Assembly: GCA_026393755.1 (NCBI GenBank)
Contig: JAPKZO010000037.1
Span: 24,634-88,633 of the forward strand
Reading direction: 5' to 3'
DNA: 64,000 bases
Origin: Acidobacteriota bacterium
Lineage (GTDB): Bacteria; Acidobacteriota; Vicinamibacteria; Vicinamibacterales; JAKQTR01
The translations under genes and the position numbers were made by a program. Below the pieces are notes generated by a model. The model ran no database searches. It was not told the DNA's origin and worked only from the letters and a program-made list of their open reading frames with translations. Shown here in pieces: positions 19,032 to 28,255 of the stretch (within the stretch, counting starts at the first letter, position 1; every line of letters starts with the position of its first letter).

Positions 19032-19638
19032 GTCCGTACCCCAGCGCGGCCAGCTTGACCTTCAATTGCCGTCTCGACTCGGCCATCCGCCACTTGACGG
19101 TGCCCAGCGGGATTCCCAACATCCCGGCGACCTCGTCATAGGTGTGCTCGCCCGACGTCGTCAACAGAAGGACATCCCGCAGCTTTGGTGACAGTCTCGA
19201 AATCAGACGCGTCAGGTGCGCGCCAAGCTCAGCATCGATGAGGGCCCGTTCCTGCCCACGAGACGCGTCCGGAAAGTCCCACTGTGCGCCCTCGGCGGGC
19301 GCCACGAACCGGCGGAGCAGAGCCTTTACGCTCCGGCGTCTGGTGAGGGCCTTCCGCCACGCAATTGACAGCAGCCACGTCTTGAAACTGGCTTGTTCGC
19401 GAAAGCCGGGGAGCGCTCGAAAAGCCGCCACGAATGCCTCCTGCGTCACCTCTTCGGCATCCTCTGCGGACCCCAGCGCGGCCAGCGCCGTCCTGAAGGC
19501 CGCTGTCCGGTGCCGGTCAACCAGGACCCCGAACGCGGCGTGATCGCCGCGTCGGGCCCGTTCGACCAGCTCCGAATCGCTCACACCAGTAGTAGACACA
19601 GGCAGTCCGTGGTTGGTTGGGTGGAATGTACAGTACAC
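19024..19638 (-). CDS. ECF-family RNA polymerase sigma factor
   Basis: This 204-residue protein shows sigma region 2 (DSELVERARRGDHAAFGVLVDRH, then DAEEVTQEAFVAAFRAL for core and -10 recognition). Region 4 follows (LSPKLRDVLLLTTSGEHTYDEVAGMLGIPLGTVKWRMAESRR), a helix-turn-helix for the -35 element. The linker between the domains is long and Arg-rich. A downstream start near VSTTGVSDSELVERA is possible and would shorten it by about 14 residues. It is co-transcribed with the overlapping anti-sigma gene. Confidence 0.92.
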   Translation of the reverse strand: MYCTFHPTNHGLPVSTTGVSDSELVERARRGDHAAFGVLVDRHRTAAFRTALAALGSAEDAEEVTQEAFVAAFRALPGFREQASFKTWLLSIAWRKALTRRRSVKALLRRFVAPAEGAQWDFPDASRGQERALIDAELGAHLTRLISRLSPKLRDVLLLTTSGEHTYDEVAGMLGIPLGTVKWRMAESRRQLKVKLAALGYGHV

Positions 19639-19675
19639 TGACTATCCCGGTGCCGTTGCGGCCTGGTCGGGGTCC

Positions 19676-19752
19676 AATTACTCCCGGAGTGATTCTGACG
19701 ACCTAATTACTCCCGGAGTAATTACAAAACTGTAATTACTCCGGGAGTGATT
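19676..19752. repeat. Three copies of a 19-bp palindromic repeat upstream of the SRP RNA
   Basis: Near-identical units of consensus AATTACTCCSGGAGTRATT occur at 19676-19694, 19705-19723 and 19734-19752. Each unit is almost self-complementary. The second and third, separated by ACAAAACTGT, also form a larger inverted repeat with a perfect stem of at least 17 bp around AAAACT. The units lie between the sigma factor start and the SRP RNA gene. Confidence 0.9.
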
Positions 19753-19787
19753 GTGGCGTGATGGCAGTCGGGGCGGGTACAGCATCT

Positions 19788-19916
19788 CGTGCGTCGCACT
19801 GCGGCTCGGACCCTGTGCAATCCCAGCCTGTGAACCGTGTCAGGGCCGGAAGGCAGCAGCACTAAGCGGATCCTGTGATGTGCCGCAGGACAACCCGGGC
19901 CGCAGTGGGGCGCACG
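19788..19916 (+). ncRNA. ffs: Signal recognition particle RNA (small bacterial SRP RNA)
   Basis: The conserved apical hairpin is present as GTCAGGGCCGGAAGGCAGCAGCAC, split here at GTCAGGGCCGGAAGG and CAGCAGCAC, with the GGAA tetraloop and internal loops that bind Ffh. The ends close: CGTGCG at 19788-19793 pairs with CGCACG at 19911-19916, and CACTGCGGC pairs with GCCGCAGTG. The gene sits just upstream of dnaX, as in many bacteria. The RNA of about 129 nt targets membrane and secreted proteins with Ffh and FtsY. Ends are inferred from pairing. Confidence 0.92.
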
Positions 19917-19923
19917 AGCCGCT

Positions 19924-20001
19924 AATCACTCCCGGAGTGATTCTTTCGGAGTTAATTACTCCGGGAGTGATTACGAAACTGTAATTACTCCGGGAGTGAT
20001 T
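19924..20001. repeat. Three copies of the 19-bp palindromic repeat downstream of the SRP RNA
   Basis: Copies lie at 19924-19942, 19954-19972 and 19983-20001, between the SRP RNA and dnaX. The last two are separated by ACGAAACTGT, almost the same spacer as in the upstream set. The final copy ends 31 nt before the dnaX ATG, and a small TGCAG/CTGCA inverted repeat (20020-20032) touches the start codon. No clear Shine-Dalgarno sequence is visible. Confidence 0.9.
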
Positions 20002-20032
20002 GGCTCGGCATTATTAGGTTGCAGTTTCTGCA

Positions 20033-21838
20033 ATGTCCTACACCGTGATTGCCCGCCGCTGGCGGCCGCAGAAGCTTGACGAAGTGGTCGGCCAGCGTGC
20101 CGTCACCCAGACGCTGCGCAACGCGATGGCGAGCAACCGGGTGGCGCAGGCCTTCGTGTTTGCCGGACCGCGAGGCGTCGGCAAGACGACCACCGCCCGC
20201 ATCCTCGCGCGGATGCTCAACTGCGTGAACGGCCCGACAGCCGACCCGTGCGGCCAGTGCGATCCTTGCCGCGAAATCGCGGAAGGCCGCGACATGGACG
20301 TGCTCGAGATCGATGCGGCCACGCACACGGGCGTCGACAACGTCCGCGAAGTCATCATCTCGGGACTGGCCATCATGCCGGTCCGCGACGCGCACAAGAT
20401 CTTCATCATCGACGAGGTCCATCAGCTCTCCCCCTCGTCATTCAACGCCCTGCTCAAGTCGATTGAAGAGCCGCCGCCCCATGTGACCTTCATCATGGCG
20501 ACTACGGCTCTCGACAAGATTCCCGAGACGATCGCGTCGCGTTCACAGGTCTTCGAGTTCAAGACCATCTCGAGCCGCGCGATTGGCGACCAGCTGAAGA
20601 AGATCGCGGCGGCCGACGGCATCACGGTGTCCGATCAGGCCGTCGCGCTGGTTGCGCGAGCGGCCGAAGGCAGCATGCGCGACGCCCAGACCGCGTTCGA
20701 TCAGGTGCTGGCGTTTGCCGGCACCACGGTGGGCGCCGACGATGTCGCGCTGGTGCTGGGCCTGGTCGGGCGCGACCTGCTGTTCGACGTGCTGACCGCG
20801 GTTGCCGACGAGAACGGCGCCGCGGCGTTTGAGCTGGCCGGCCGCGCGGTCGAAGCCGGTTACGATTTGAAGCTGCTGTGCCGCGAACTGGCGCGGCTGG
20901 TTCGCGACCTGCTCGTGCTGTCGATCGACGAGACGCGTTTTACCGACACGGACATCGCGCCCGAACAGGACCACGAGCGGCTGAAGCTGCTGCTGCCGCG
21001 GTTCTCGAGAGAGGACCTGCTGCGCGCCTTCGATGTGCTCGCCCGGGCCGAAAGCGAGATCCGATTGGCCGCAGAGCCGCGCTACCACCTGGAGATGGCG
21101 CTGTTGCGCTGGATCCATCTCCGCAAACTGACACCGCTCTCCGATCTGATCGATCAGCTGCAGGGCCGATCGCCTGCGGCCGCCTCTTTGCCGCGCGTGA
21201 CCGCTCCTCCCTCGCCGGGTCGTCCATCGGCGCCGCCATTCCCGTCGCGGTCGGCCCCGGCGTCATCCGGCGCGTCACAGTCTTCGTCGGCGGCGGTCGC
21301 CCGCCGGGTGGCGAGCCAGACGTCGAGGCCGCCGGCTGCGTCCGGGTCATCTGCGCCACCGCCTCCGCCACAGCCACCGCCTGCCGCGGCTTTCGAGTCC
21401 CCCGCTTCGCAGCCCGGCCAGTCTGCGGGTGCGGGTCGCAGCGTCAAGGACACGTATCTCGACGAGATTCGCAAGTCGAAAGGGGCGTTCCACGGAGCCG
21501 TGGCGATGCGGGCGCAGCAGATTGACTTCGAATCCGACCGCATCGTGTTTCGCTTTACCGATTCGCAGCCGTTCCTGGCCGATCAAGTGTGGCAGTACAA
21601 GGAGTTTCTCGAGAAGCTGGCGCTGGAGGTGTGTGGCCGCAAGCTCGCCGTCGCCGCGGAGTTCGTCAAATCCGAGACGTCCAGGCACGCGGCCGCCGCG
21701 CCCGGTAGCAGCGCGGCTCAGGCGAAGCAGGCCGCCGATCTCAAGGCCGAGGCGCTGGCGAATCCGACGGTTCAAACGCTGCTTGGAATCTTCCCGGCCG
21801 ACATCACCGATGTGACGGAGCTCAAGAAGAAGTCATGA
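20033..21838 (+). CDS. dnaX: DNA polymerase III subunit gamma/tau
   Basis: This 601-residue clamp-loader ATPase has the N-terminal signature SYTVIARRWRPQKLDEVVGQ. Walker A is GPRGVGKTTTAR near residue 45. Four zinc-binding cysteines lie at about 64-79 (CVNGPTADPCGQCDPC), followed by Walker B IIDEVHQLS. Residues 375-475 are a Pro/Ala/Ser-rich linker and the C-terminal 130 residues are the tau-specific part. No obvious A-run slippery site for a gamma frameshift was seen. It overlaps ybaB by 4 nt. Confidence 0.96.
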   Translation: MSYTVIARRWRPQKLDEVVGQRAVTQTLRNAMASNRVAQAFVFAGPRGVGKTTTARILARMLNCVNGPTADPCGQCDPCREIAEGRDMDVLEIDAATHTGVDNVREVIISGLAIMPVRDAHKIFIIDEVHQLSPSSFNALLKSIEEPPPHVTFIMATTALDKIPETIASRSQVFEFKTISSRAIGDQLKKIAAADGITVSDQAVALVARAAEGSMRDAQTAFDQVLAFAGTTVGADDVALVLGLVGRDLLFDVLTAVADENGAAAFELAGRAVEAGYDLKLLCRELARLVRDLLVLSIDETRFTDTDIAPEQDHERLKLLLPRFSREDLLRAFDVLARAESEIRLAAEPRYHLEMALLRWIHLRKLTPLSDLIDQLQGRSPAAASLPRVTAPPSPGRPSAPPFPSRSAPASSGASQSSSAAVARRVASQTSRPPAASGSSAPPPPPQPPPAAAFESPASQPGQSAGAGRSVKDTYLDEIRKSKGAFHGAVAMRAQQIDFESDRIVFRFTDSQPFLADQVWQYKEFLEKLALEVCGRKLAVAAEFVKSETSRHAAAAPGSSAAQAKQAADLKAEALANPTVQTLLGIFPADITDVTELKKKS

Positions 21839-22134
21839 ACATTCAGCAGATGATGAAGCAGGCGCAGCAGATGCAGGAGAAGATGCAGCGCCAGATGGCC
21901 GAGATGCGCATCGAAGCCAGCGCCGGCGGCGGCATGGTGACCGTCGTCGTCAACGGCCTCAAACAACTCCAGTCGCTGAAACTCGATCCCGAGGTCGTCA
22001 ACAAGGATGACGTCGAGATGCTGCAGGACCTGATTCTCGCCGCGATCAACGACGCCAGCCGGAAGGCCGACGACGCGATGTCGCAGCAGCTTGGCGGCAT
22101 GATGGGCGGGATGAAGATCCCGGGATTGTCCTGA
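21835..22134 (+). CDS. ybaB: YbaB/EbfC-family nucleoid-associated protein
   Basis: This 99-residue protein is full length for the family: an N-terminal Met/Gln-rich helix (IQQMMKQAQQMQEKMQRQMAEM), the VVVNGLKQLQSLKLDPEVV core and a Gly/Met-rich tail. The family forms DNA-binding dimers associated with the nucleoid. The ATG overlaps the dnaX stop (ATGA), and it sits in the conserved dnaX-ybaB-recR order. Confidence 0.94.
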   Translation: MNIQQMMKQAQQMQEKMQRQMAEMRIEASAGGGMVTVVVNGLKQLQSLKLDPEVVNKDDVEMLQDLILAAINDASRKADDAMSQQLGGMMGGMKIPGLS

Positions 22135-22146
22135 GTCCTTCGATTC

Positions 22147-22168
22147 ATAAGTTCGGCAACGAACTTAT
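22147..22168. repeat. Short perfect hairpin between ybaB and recR
   Basis: ATAAGTTCG (22147-22155) pairs with CGAACTTAT (22160-22168) around a GCAA tetraloop. Only a short TCCCTC follows, so terminator function is doubtful. The next 140 bases to recR hold no gene. They contain TGAGCCTGTCGAAGGGTCA, which looks repetitive. Confidence 0.5.
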
Positions 22169-22311
22169 TCCCTCATCCCTCGACCTGGCTCGGGATGACC
22201 CTGAGCCTGTCGAAGGGTCAGGACTCAGTGCTGAGCGAGTACCTTTGCCGAGTTGCCCGTCGGGAACACGTAGCCGTGATTGCGAGTCGACGCACTGAGG
22301 CACTACCTAGC

Positions 22312-22908
22312 ATGTCCCAGCCGGAACCCCTGACACGCCTGATCGACCACCTGCAGCGGCTGCCGGGTATCGGCCGCAAGAGCGCGCAACGCCTCGCGTT
22401 TCACGTGTTGAAGAGCACGCGCGAAGATGCCGAGCGGCTGGCTGAGGCCATCCGCGATGTGAAGGATCGCATCAGTTATTGCTCGGCCTGCAACAACGTG
22501 ACCGACATCGACCCGTGCCCCCTCTGCTCGGATTCGTCCCGGAACACGCGCGTCATCTGCGTGGTGGAAGAGCCGCAGAACGTGATGGTGATCGAGCGCG
22601 CCCGCGACTACAACGGGCTGTATCATGTGCTGATGGGCGCGCTGTCGCCGCTCCAGGGCATCGGGCCAGGCGACCTGCGCATCATGGGTCTGCTTGCGCG
22701 GGTGGAGGCAGGCGGCGTGGAAGAAGTCATCCTGGCGACCAACCCGAACGTCGAGGGCGAAGCGACGGCGATCTACCTGGCGCGGCTGCTCAAGCCGCTG
22801 GGCGTGCGGGTGACGAGGATCGCGATGGGCGTGCCCGTCGGGAGCGACCTCGAGTACGCCGACGATGTCACGATGCACAAGGCAATGGAAGGACGCCGGG
22901 AGGTCTGA
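22312..22908 (+). CDS. recR: Recombination mediator protein RecR
   Basis: The ATG at 22312 gives 198 residues, the usual RecR length; an upstream in-frame start at 22195 would add atypical sequence. A helix-hairpin-helix is seen at [18 protein letters not shown]. The C4 zinc finger is [16 protein letters not shown] at about 57-72. The Toprim domain follows with [15 protein letters not shown] and [15 protein letters not shown]. RecR works with RecF/RecO to load RecA at gaps. Confidence 0.96.
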   Translation: MSQPEPLTRLIDHLQRLPGIGRKSAQRLAFHVLKSTREDAERLAEAIRDVKDRISYCSACNNVTDIDPCPLCSDSSRNTRVICVVEEPQNVMVIERARDYNGLYHVLMGALSPLQGIGPGDLRIMGLLARVEAGGVEEVILATNPNVEGEATAIYLARLLKPLGVRVTRIAMGVPVGSDLEYADDVTMHKAMEGRREV

Positions 22909-22909
22909 C

Positions 22910-23524
22910 ATGCTCCCCCTCTCGTATCAGATTCCCGCGGCAGTTGCCCTGATGGCCGGTGGCGTCGTGACCTGCTTTGCGGGGTATCGGCTGTTCCGTT
23001 TCGTTCTCGGCGCGTACGGCTTTCTCCTGGGCGCGATGGTGGCCAGCTCGATGGTCGGCACCTCCGGCACCTGGGCGATCGTCGTGTCTGCTATTGCCGG
23101 GGGAGTGGCGGGCGCGCTGATCCTGACGGTCGGCTACTTCGTCGGTGTGGCGCTGGTCGGCGCCGGCACGGCGGTGTTTCTGCTGAATGCCATCTGGACG
23201 CCCCTGCGCGGCGAGCCACATTGGGTGCTGGTCGTAGTGACGGCCGTGGTCGGCGCGTTCCTGGCGATTCGGTTCCAGCGATACGTCATCGTGGCCGCCA
23301 CGGCCTTTGGCGGCGCGTGGACGCTGCTGGTGGGGCTGGCGGCGCTGATGGCCGGGAAGGCCGCCAAAGCGGCGTCGGCCTCGACCGACGTCTGGGTCGT
23401 GTATCCGAACGCCGCCGTGCTGCCGACTTCGTGGGTGTACGCCGCCTGCGCGGTGATCGGCCTGATCGGCATGTACGTGCAGTTCCATACCGGCGGAAAG
23501 CGGAAACAGAAACGGAAGAGCTGA
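22910..23524 (+). CDS. Multi-pass membrane protein (TMEM198/DUF4203-like)
   Basis: This 204-residue protein begins one base after the recR stop, with GGGAGG as its ribosome site. It has about seven hydrophobic segments rich in Gly and Ala (VALMAGGVVTCFAGYRLFRFVLGAYGFLLGAMV), a pattern typical of the DUF4203/TMEM198 family. The start at 22910 is preferred over an in-frame ATG inside recR. Function is unknown. It is probably co-transcribed with recR. Confidence 0.75.
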   Translation: MLPLSYQIPAAVALMAGGVVTCFAGYRLFRFVLGAYGFLLGAMVASSMVGTSGTWAIVVSAIAGGVAGALILTVGYFVGVALVGAGTAVFLLNAIWTPLRGEPHWVLVVVTAVVGAFLAIRFQRYVIVAATAFGGAWTLLVGLAALMAGKAAKAASASTDVWVVYPNAAVLPTSWVYAACAVIGLIGMYVQFHTGGKRKQKRKS

Positions 23525-23532
23525 AGGCTGAA

Positions 23533-26500
23533 ATGGCGGAAAGCGAAGTGATGCCCATGTGTCTACGATCGAGGCTCGTGTCGTCGCTGTTTCTGGCATG
23601 GATGGCAATGTTCGCTGCAGTGCAGGGGCAGGCAGGCCAGGCGGCCAAGCCGGCACCGGCTGCAGTGGCCGCGGCACCCGTGCCCGCCGCGCCCGGACAG
23701 GCCGCGGCCCAGTCCTCACCGGCAGCCCAGCCTCGCACCGCGCCCGGCAAGCAGCCGCCGTTCTTTGATCTGGCCAAGCAGCCGACGCTGTTTGTCGTCG
23801 GCTACGCGCACCTCGACACGCAGTGGCGCTGGGACTATCCGACCACCATTCGCGAGTATCTGCCAAAGACCATCCGCGACAACTTTGCGCTGTTCGAAAA
23901 ATATCCGAATTATGTGTTCAACTTCAGCGGGTCGAACCGCTATCGGATGATCAAGGAGTATTACCCCGCCGACTACGAGCGAGTGAAGAAGGCGATTGCC
24001 GCCGGCCGGTGGTTCCCGTCGGGATCGTCGGTCGAAGAGAACGACGTCAACTCGCCGTCGGCCGAGTCGATCATCCGCCAGATTCTCTATGGCACGCAGT
24101 ATTTCAAACGCGAGTTCGGCAAGACCAGCGCGGAGTTCATGCTGCCGGATTGCTTCGGCTTCCCCGCGTCGCTGCCGACGCTGCTTGCGCATGCAGGCAT
24201 CAAGGGGTTCTCCACGCAGAAGCTGTCGTCGAGCTGGCAGCCGGCTGCCCGGGTGGGCGGACCGGATTCGCCGGAGAAGACGCCGGACGGCATTCCGTTC
24301 AACGTCGGGATCTGGGAAGGGCCCGACGGCAAGACGGTTCTTGCGGCGCTCAATCCCGGCAGTTACGGCGGGTCGGTGACCTACGACCTGAGCAAGACGC
24401 CGCCGCCTCCACCGCTGGCTGCAGCGAGCGCATCGGGGACTCCGCAACAGGCGCCCCGGCCGCTGGTTGACTGGCCCGCGCGTATCGCGTTCAACGGGCA
24501 GGTGACCGGTGTCTTTACCGACTACATGTATTACGGCACCGGCGACACCGGCGGCACGCCCACCGAGCCGTCAGTCAAGTTGATGGACGCGATCGTGACG
24601 AAGCAGAAGACCGTGTTGCCGCCCGCGTTCTCTACTCGAGGCGGGAGCGGATCGCAGTCCAGCCAGCCCCAGCCCCCGCCGCCGCCCGGCGTTGAGACGC
24701 TGGTGGGCGACGGTCCGGTCCACGTCGTGTCGGCGACCGCGGAGCAGATGTTTCTGAACATCAAGCCCGGGCAGACGGCGAAGCTGCCCCGCTACAAGGG
24801 TGATCTCGAACTCATCAACCACTCGGCCGGATCGATCACGTCGCAGGCGTATCTCAAGCGATGGAACCGGATGAACGAAGTGCTCGCCGACAACGCCGAG
24901 CGGGCCTCGGTCGCTGCCGCGTGGCTGGGCGGCCGGCCGTATCCGCAGCAGCGGCTGAACGATGCGTGGACGCTCGTGATGGGCGGACAGTTTCACGACA
25001 TCATTCCAGGCACCAGCATCCCGAAGGCGTACGAGTATTCGTGGAACGACGAAGTGCTGGCGATGAACCAGTTTGCCGGCGTGCTGACGAGCGCCGTCGA
25101 CGCGGTGGCCTCTGCGATGAACACCCAGGTTGCCGGCACGCCCATCATCGTCTACAACCCGCTCAACATCGCGCGCGAGGACATCGTCGAGGCGCACGTC
25201 CCGTTTGCTGGTGGTGTGCCCAAGGCGGTCCACGTGGTCGGGCCGGACGGCAAGGATGTGCCGGCGCAGTTGACCGCGCGCAACACCGTGCTGTTTGTCG
25301 CGCGCGTGCCGTCGGTCGGGTACGCGGTGTTCGACGTGCAGGCGGCTGACGTGGCAGAACCGTCGGCGCTCACTGCCACCACATCCGCGCTTGAGAACGC
25401 GCGCTATCGCGTGACGCTCGACCAGAACGGCGATATCGCGAGCCTCTTCGACAAGGTGGCCAACAAGGAACTGCTCGCCGCGCCGGCGCGGCTCGAGATC
25501 AAGACCGACAACCCGCGCAACTGGCCGGCGTGGAACATGGACTTCGAGGATCAGATGCGCGCGCCGCGGGCGTACGTGCAGGGCATCCCGCGAGTCCGTA
25601 TCGTCGAGAACGGGCCGGTTCGCGTCGCCCTCGAAGTGACGCGCGAGACCGAGGGGTCGACATTCGTCCAGACCATCCGGCTGTCGGCTGGCGATGCGGG
25701 GAACCGCGTCGAGTTTGCCAACGCCATCGACTGGAATACGAAGGAAGCGCACCTCAAGGCCGTGTTTCCCCTGACTGCCGCGAACACGGTGGCGACCTAC
25801 AACTGGGATGTCGGCACCATCGAGCGCACGCCCGACGACGAGCGGCAGTTCGAGGTGGCCTCGCACCAGTGGTTTGATCTGACCGACAAGAGCGGCGCCT
25901 TTGGCGTCACGGTGCTGTCGGACGCCAAGATCGCGTCCGACAGACCCGACGACCACACGCTCCGGCTGACGCTCATCCGCACGCCCGGCACGCGCGGCGG
26001 GTACGAAGACCAGGGCACGCAGGACCTCGGTCATCACGAGTTCGTGTACGGGCTTGCCGGTCATGCGGGCGGCTGGCGCCAGGCGCAGACCGACTGGCAG
26101 GGTCAGCGGCTCAATCAGCCGCTGGTCGCCTTCGAGAGCGCGAAGCACGCCGGAGGGCTCGGCAAGAGCTTCTCGCTGCTCACGCTCAACAACTCCCGCG
26201 TCCGCGTCCTCGCGGTGAAGAAGGCCGAACAGAGCGACGAGGTTGTTGTGCGCCTGGTCGAACTCGATGGCCAGAGGGCCGATAACGTGCGCCTGACGTT
26301 TGCCGCGCCGCTGGTGGCGGCCCGCGAGGTCAACGGTGTGGAATCGCCGGTTGGGACCGCCACGATTGCGGGTGGCGAACTGGTGACCAGCTTCGGGCCG
26401 TATCAGCCCCGCACGTTTGCCGTGAAGCTCGGCGTGTCGACCACGCGAGTCGCGCAGCCAGTGTCGCGTCCCGTGGCACTGCCGTACAACCAGGCCGTCG

Positions 26501-27156
26501 CCAGCCGTGACGGATCGGTTTCCGGGGGGCGGTTCGATTCCTCGGGTCGGAGCCTGCCAGCCGAGATGCTGCCTCGCGAGATCACGGTCGGCGCGATTCG
26601 CTTCACCCTTGGGGCGCCTGACAAGATGAACGCCGTCATTCCGCGCGGCCAGGCCGTCGCACTGCCGGCCGGATCGTTCACGCGGCTGTACGTGCTGGCT
26701 GCCGCGTCGGACGGCGACCAGCGTGCGATCGTGAAGATCGGCGAAACGCCGGTCGAGTTGACAATCCGGGATTGGTCTGGCTACGTCGGACAATGGGACA
26801 ACCGGATCTGGAAAGCCCGTGAAGAGCCGGTTCCACTGCGGCAGGGCGCACCAGTGCCGCCGCCGGGCACGCCGCCTCGAATGCGCACGGTGATGGATTT
26901 TGCGGGCCTGACGCCCGGCTTCATCAAGCCCACGCCGGTCGCCTGGTTCTCGTCGCACCGGCACGCGACCGACGGCAGCAACGACGTGTACGCGTACGCG
27001 TATCTGTATGTTTATGCGATCGACGTCCCAGCCGGCGCGAAGACATTGACACTGCCGGTGTCGGAACGGGTGAGGATCCTGGCGATGTCGGTGGTCAACG
27101 AGGGCGTCCCGACACGTCCCGCACAGCCGCTGTACGACACCCTGGATCGGAAGTAG
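23533..27156 (+). CDS. Secreted glycoside hydrolase family 38 alpha-mannosidase
   Basis: From 23533 the protein has 1207 residues, with a signal peptide (SRLVSSLFLAWMAMFAAVQG) and an Ala/Pro-rich linker. The GH38 zinc site is visible: AHLDTQWRW at about 93-101 gives His and Asp ligands. MLPDCFGFP near 204 holds the Asp nucleophile and ligand, and GQFHDIIPGTS near 488 gives a further His. Long C-terminal beta-sandwich domains follow. A Pro-rich insert lies near residue 380. It would remove alpha-linked mannose from glycans outside the cytoplasm. An ATG at 23551 is an alternative start. Confidence 0.88.
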   Translation: MAESEVMPMCLRSRLVSSLFLAWMAMFAAVQGQAGQAAKPAPAAVAAAPVPAAPGQAAAQSSPAAQPRTAPGKQPPFFDLAKQPTLFVVGYAHLDTQWRWDYPTTIREYLPKTIRDNFALFEKYPNYVFNFSGSNRYRMIKEYYPADYERVKKAIAAGRWFPSGSSVEENDVNSPSAESIIRQILYGTQYFKREFGKTSAEFMLPDCFGFPASLPTLLAHAGIKGFSTQKLSSSWQPAARVGGPDSPEKTPDGIPFNVGIWEGPDGKTVLAALNPGSYGGSVTYDLSKTPPPPPLAAASASGTPQQAPRPLVDWPARIAFNGQVTGVFTDYMYYGTGDTGGTPTEPSVKLMDAIVTKQKTVLPPAFSTRGGSGSQSSQPQPPPPPGVETLVGDGPVHVVSATAEQMFLNIKPGQTAKLPRYKGDLELINHSAGSITSQAYLKRWNRMNEVLADNAERASVAAAWLGGRPYPQQRLNDAWTLVMGGQFHDIIPGTSIPKAYEYSWNDEVLAMNQFAGVLTSAVDAVASAMNTQVAGTPIIVYNPLNIAREDIVEAHVPFAGGVPKAVHVVGPDGKDVPAQLTARNTVLFVARVPSVGYAVFDVQAADVAEPSALTATTSALENARYRVTLDQNGDIASLFDKVANKELLAAPARLEIKTDNPRNWPAWNMDFEDQMRAPRAYVQGIPRVRIVENGPVRVALEVTRETEGSTFVQTIRLSAGDAGNRVEFANAIDWNTKEAHLKAVFPLTAANTVATYNWDVGTIERTPDDERQFEVASHQWFDLTDKSGAFGVTVLSDAKIASDRPDDHTLRLTLIRTPGTRGGYEDQGTQDLGHHEFVYGLAGHAGGWRQAQTDWQGQRLNQPLVAFESAKHAGGLGKSFSLLTLNNSRVRVLAVKKAEQSDEVVVRLVELDGQRADNVRLTFAAPLVAAREVNGVESPVGTATIAGGELVTSFGPYQPRTFAVKLGVSTTRVAQPVSRPVALPYNQAVASRDGSVSGGRFDSSGRSLPAEMLPREITVGAIRFTLGAPDKMNAVIPRGQAVALPAGSFTRLYVLAAASDGDQRAIVKIGETPVELTIRDWSGYVGQWDNRIWKAREEPVPLRQGAPVPPPGTPPRMRTVMDFAGLTPGFIKPTPVAWFSSHRHATDGSNDVYAYAYLYVYAIDVPAGAKTLTLPVSERVRILAMSVVNEGVPTRPAQPLYDTLDRK

Positions 27157-27194
27157 TCGGTAGTCGGGATTGGGAATTCGGTCGGAATCAGTAG

Positions 27195-27250
27195 GGGCAC
27201 GGCATGCCGTGCCCGGACAGCAGCAAGGCGGGCGGCCGTCAGCCGCCCGC
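27195..27250. terminator. Two hairpins in the convergent gap, possible bidirectional terminator
   Basis: A perfect 20-bp palindrome GGGCACGGCATGCCGTGCCC lies at 27195-27214. A second stem, GCGGGCGGC (27228-27236) with GCCGCCCGC (27242-27250), runs into the end of the HD-GYP gene. Neither has a long T-run. Their place between convergent genes suggests a transcription barrier, or simply mobile palindromes. Confidence 0.4.
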
Positions 27251-28255
27251 GTTCATCAGCGCGATAAACGCATCAACGACATCCGGATCGAACTGGGTTC
27301 CCCGGCATCCCCGGATCTCATCGATCGCCGCTGCCGAGGAATGCTCGTCGTCGTACGGGCGGTCATTGGTGATCGCATCGTAGGTATCCGCCACCGTCAC
27401 AATTCTCGCGCCGAGGGGAATCTCGGTCCCACGCAGCTTGTTCGGGTATCCCTCGCCGTCCCACCGCTCGTGGTGAGCGGCGATGATTGCGGCTGCGGTC
27501 TTCATGAAGGGGACGTGTGAGATGATCTCGGCGCCCAGCTCCGGGTGGCGCACCATCAGCTCTCTCTCGGCGGGCGACAGGCGTTCCGGCTTGGTCAGGA
27601 CGCGAACACCAACGGCGATCTTCCCGAGGTCGTGCAGCAGCGCGCCGACCTCGACGTGCGTGACGATGGCCGGGTCGACGCCGAGCGCGGCGGCCAGGCG
27701 TGTCGACAGGCCGGCGACGCGCGTTGCGTGGTCGTACGCGGGCGCATCATGCAGTGTCAGCAGCCGCAACAGTGCGTCAACTGCGGCCGCCGAGGTCACC
27801 TGCAGACTGGCGATGGTCTCACTCAGCTGGTTCTGGCGCGCGTGGATCTCGTCCTCGAGCCGCTGATGTTCCCGCTGCCGCTCGACTTCGCGATTGTGCC
27901 ACTGCAGCCCCCGTTCAATCGCTTCCATCAGGGCCTGGCGCTCGATGGGCTTGACCAGGTAGTCCTGCACGCCCAGACGCAATGTGCGGATCGCGGTGTC
28001 GAGGCCGCCCAGGCCGGTGACGATGATGATGGCCGTCGTCGGGTGCTGGAGCCTGATGCGGCCCGCGAGCCACACGCCGTCATGACCCGGCATGTCCACA
28101 TCACTCACGACCAGATCCGGCGCGCGCTGACGGGCCGATTCGACCGCCTCGTCGGCGCCCGATGCTTCGCTGACGTCGAAACCGGCGGCGGTCAACCATC
28201 GCGCTATCAAAGCGCGGATCGCCGGTTCGTCATCGACAACGAGCATCGAGTTCAC
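27239..28255 (-). CDS. Response regulator with HD-GYP phosphodiesterase domain
   Basis: This 338-residue protein has an N-terminal receiver domain with the phospho-acceptor Asp in LVVSDVDMPGHDG. A short coiled-coil linker follows, then an HD-GYP domain at about 145-335 with HDLGKIAVG and HHERWDGEGYP. HD-GYP domains hydrolyse cyclic di-GMP, so phosphorylation probably tunes c-di-GMP levels. It overlaps the upstream NtrC-type gene by 4 nt and is the last gene of a four-gene signalling cluster. The GYP triad reads GYP without substitution. Confidence 0.92.
   Translation of the reverse strand: MNSMLVVDDEPAIRALIARWLTAAGFDVSEASGADEAVESARQRAPDLVVSDVDMPGHDGVWLAGRIRLQHPTTAIIIVTGLGGLDTAIRTLRLGVQDYLVKPIERQALMEAIERGLQWHNREVERQREHQRLEDEIHARQNQLSETIASLQVTSAAAVDALLRLLTLHDAPAYDHATRVAGLSTRLAAALGVDPAIVTHVEVGALLHDLGKIAVGVRVLTKPERLSPAERELMVRHPELGAEIISHVPFMKTAAAIIAAHHERWDGEGYPNKLRGTEIPLGARIVTVADTYDAITNDRPYDDEHSSAAAIDEIRGCRGTQFDPDVVDAFIALMNAGG

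Noticed and set aside
24571..26964. 797-codon minus-strand open frame
   Set aside because: It lies wholly antisense to the GH38 gene, which has clear catalytic motifs.
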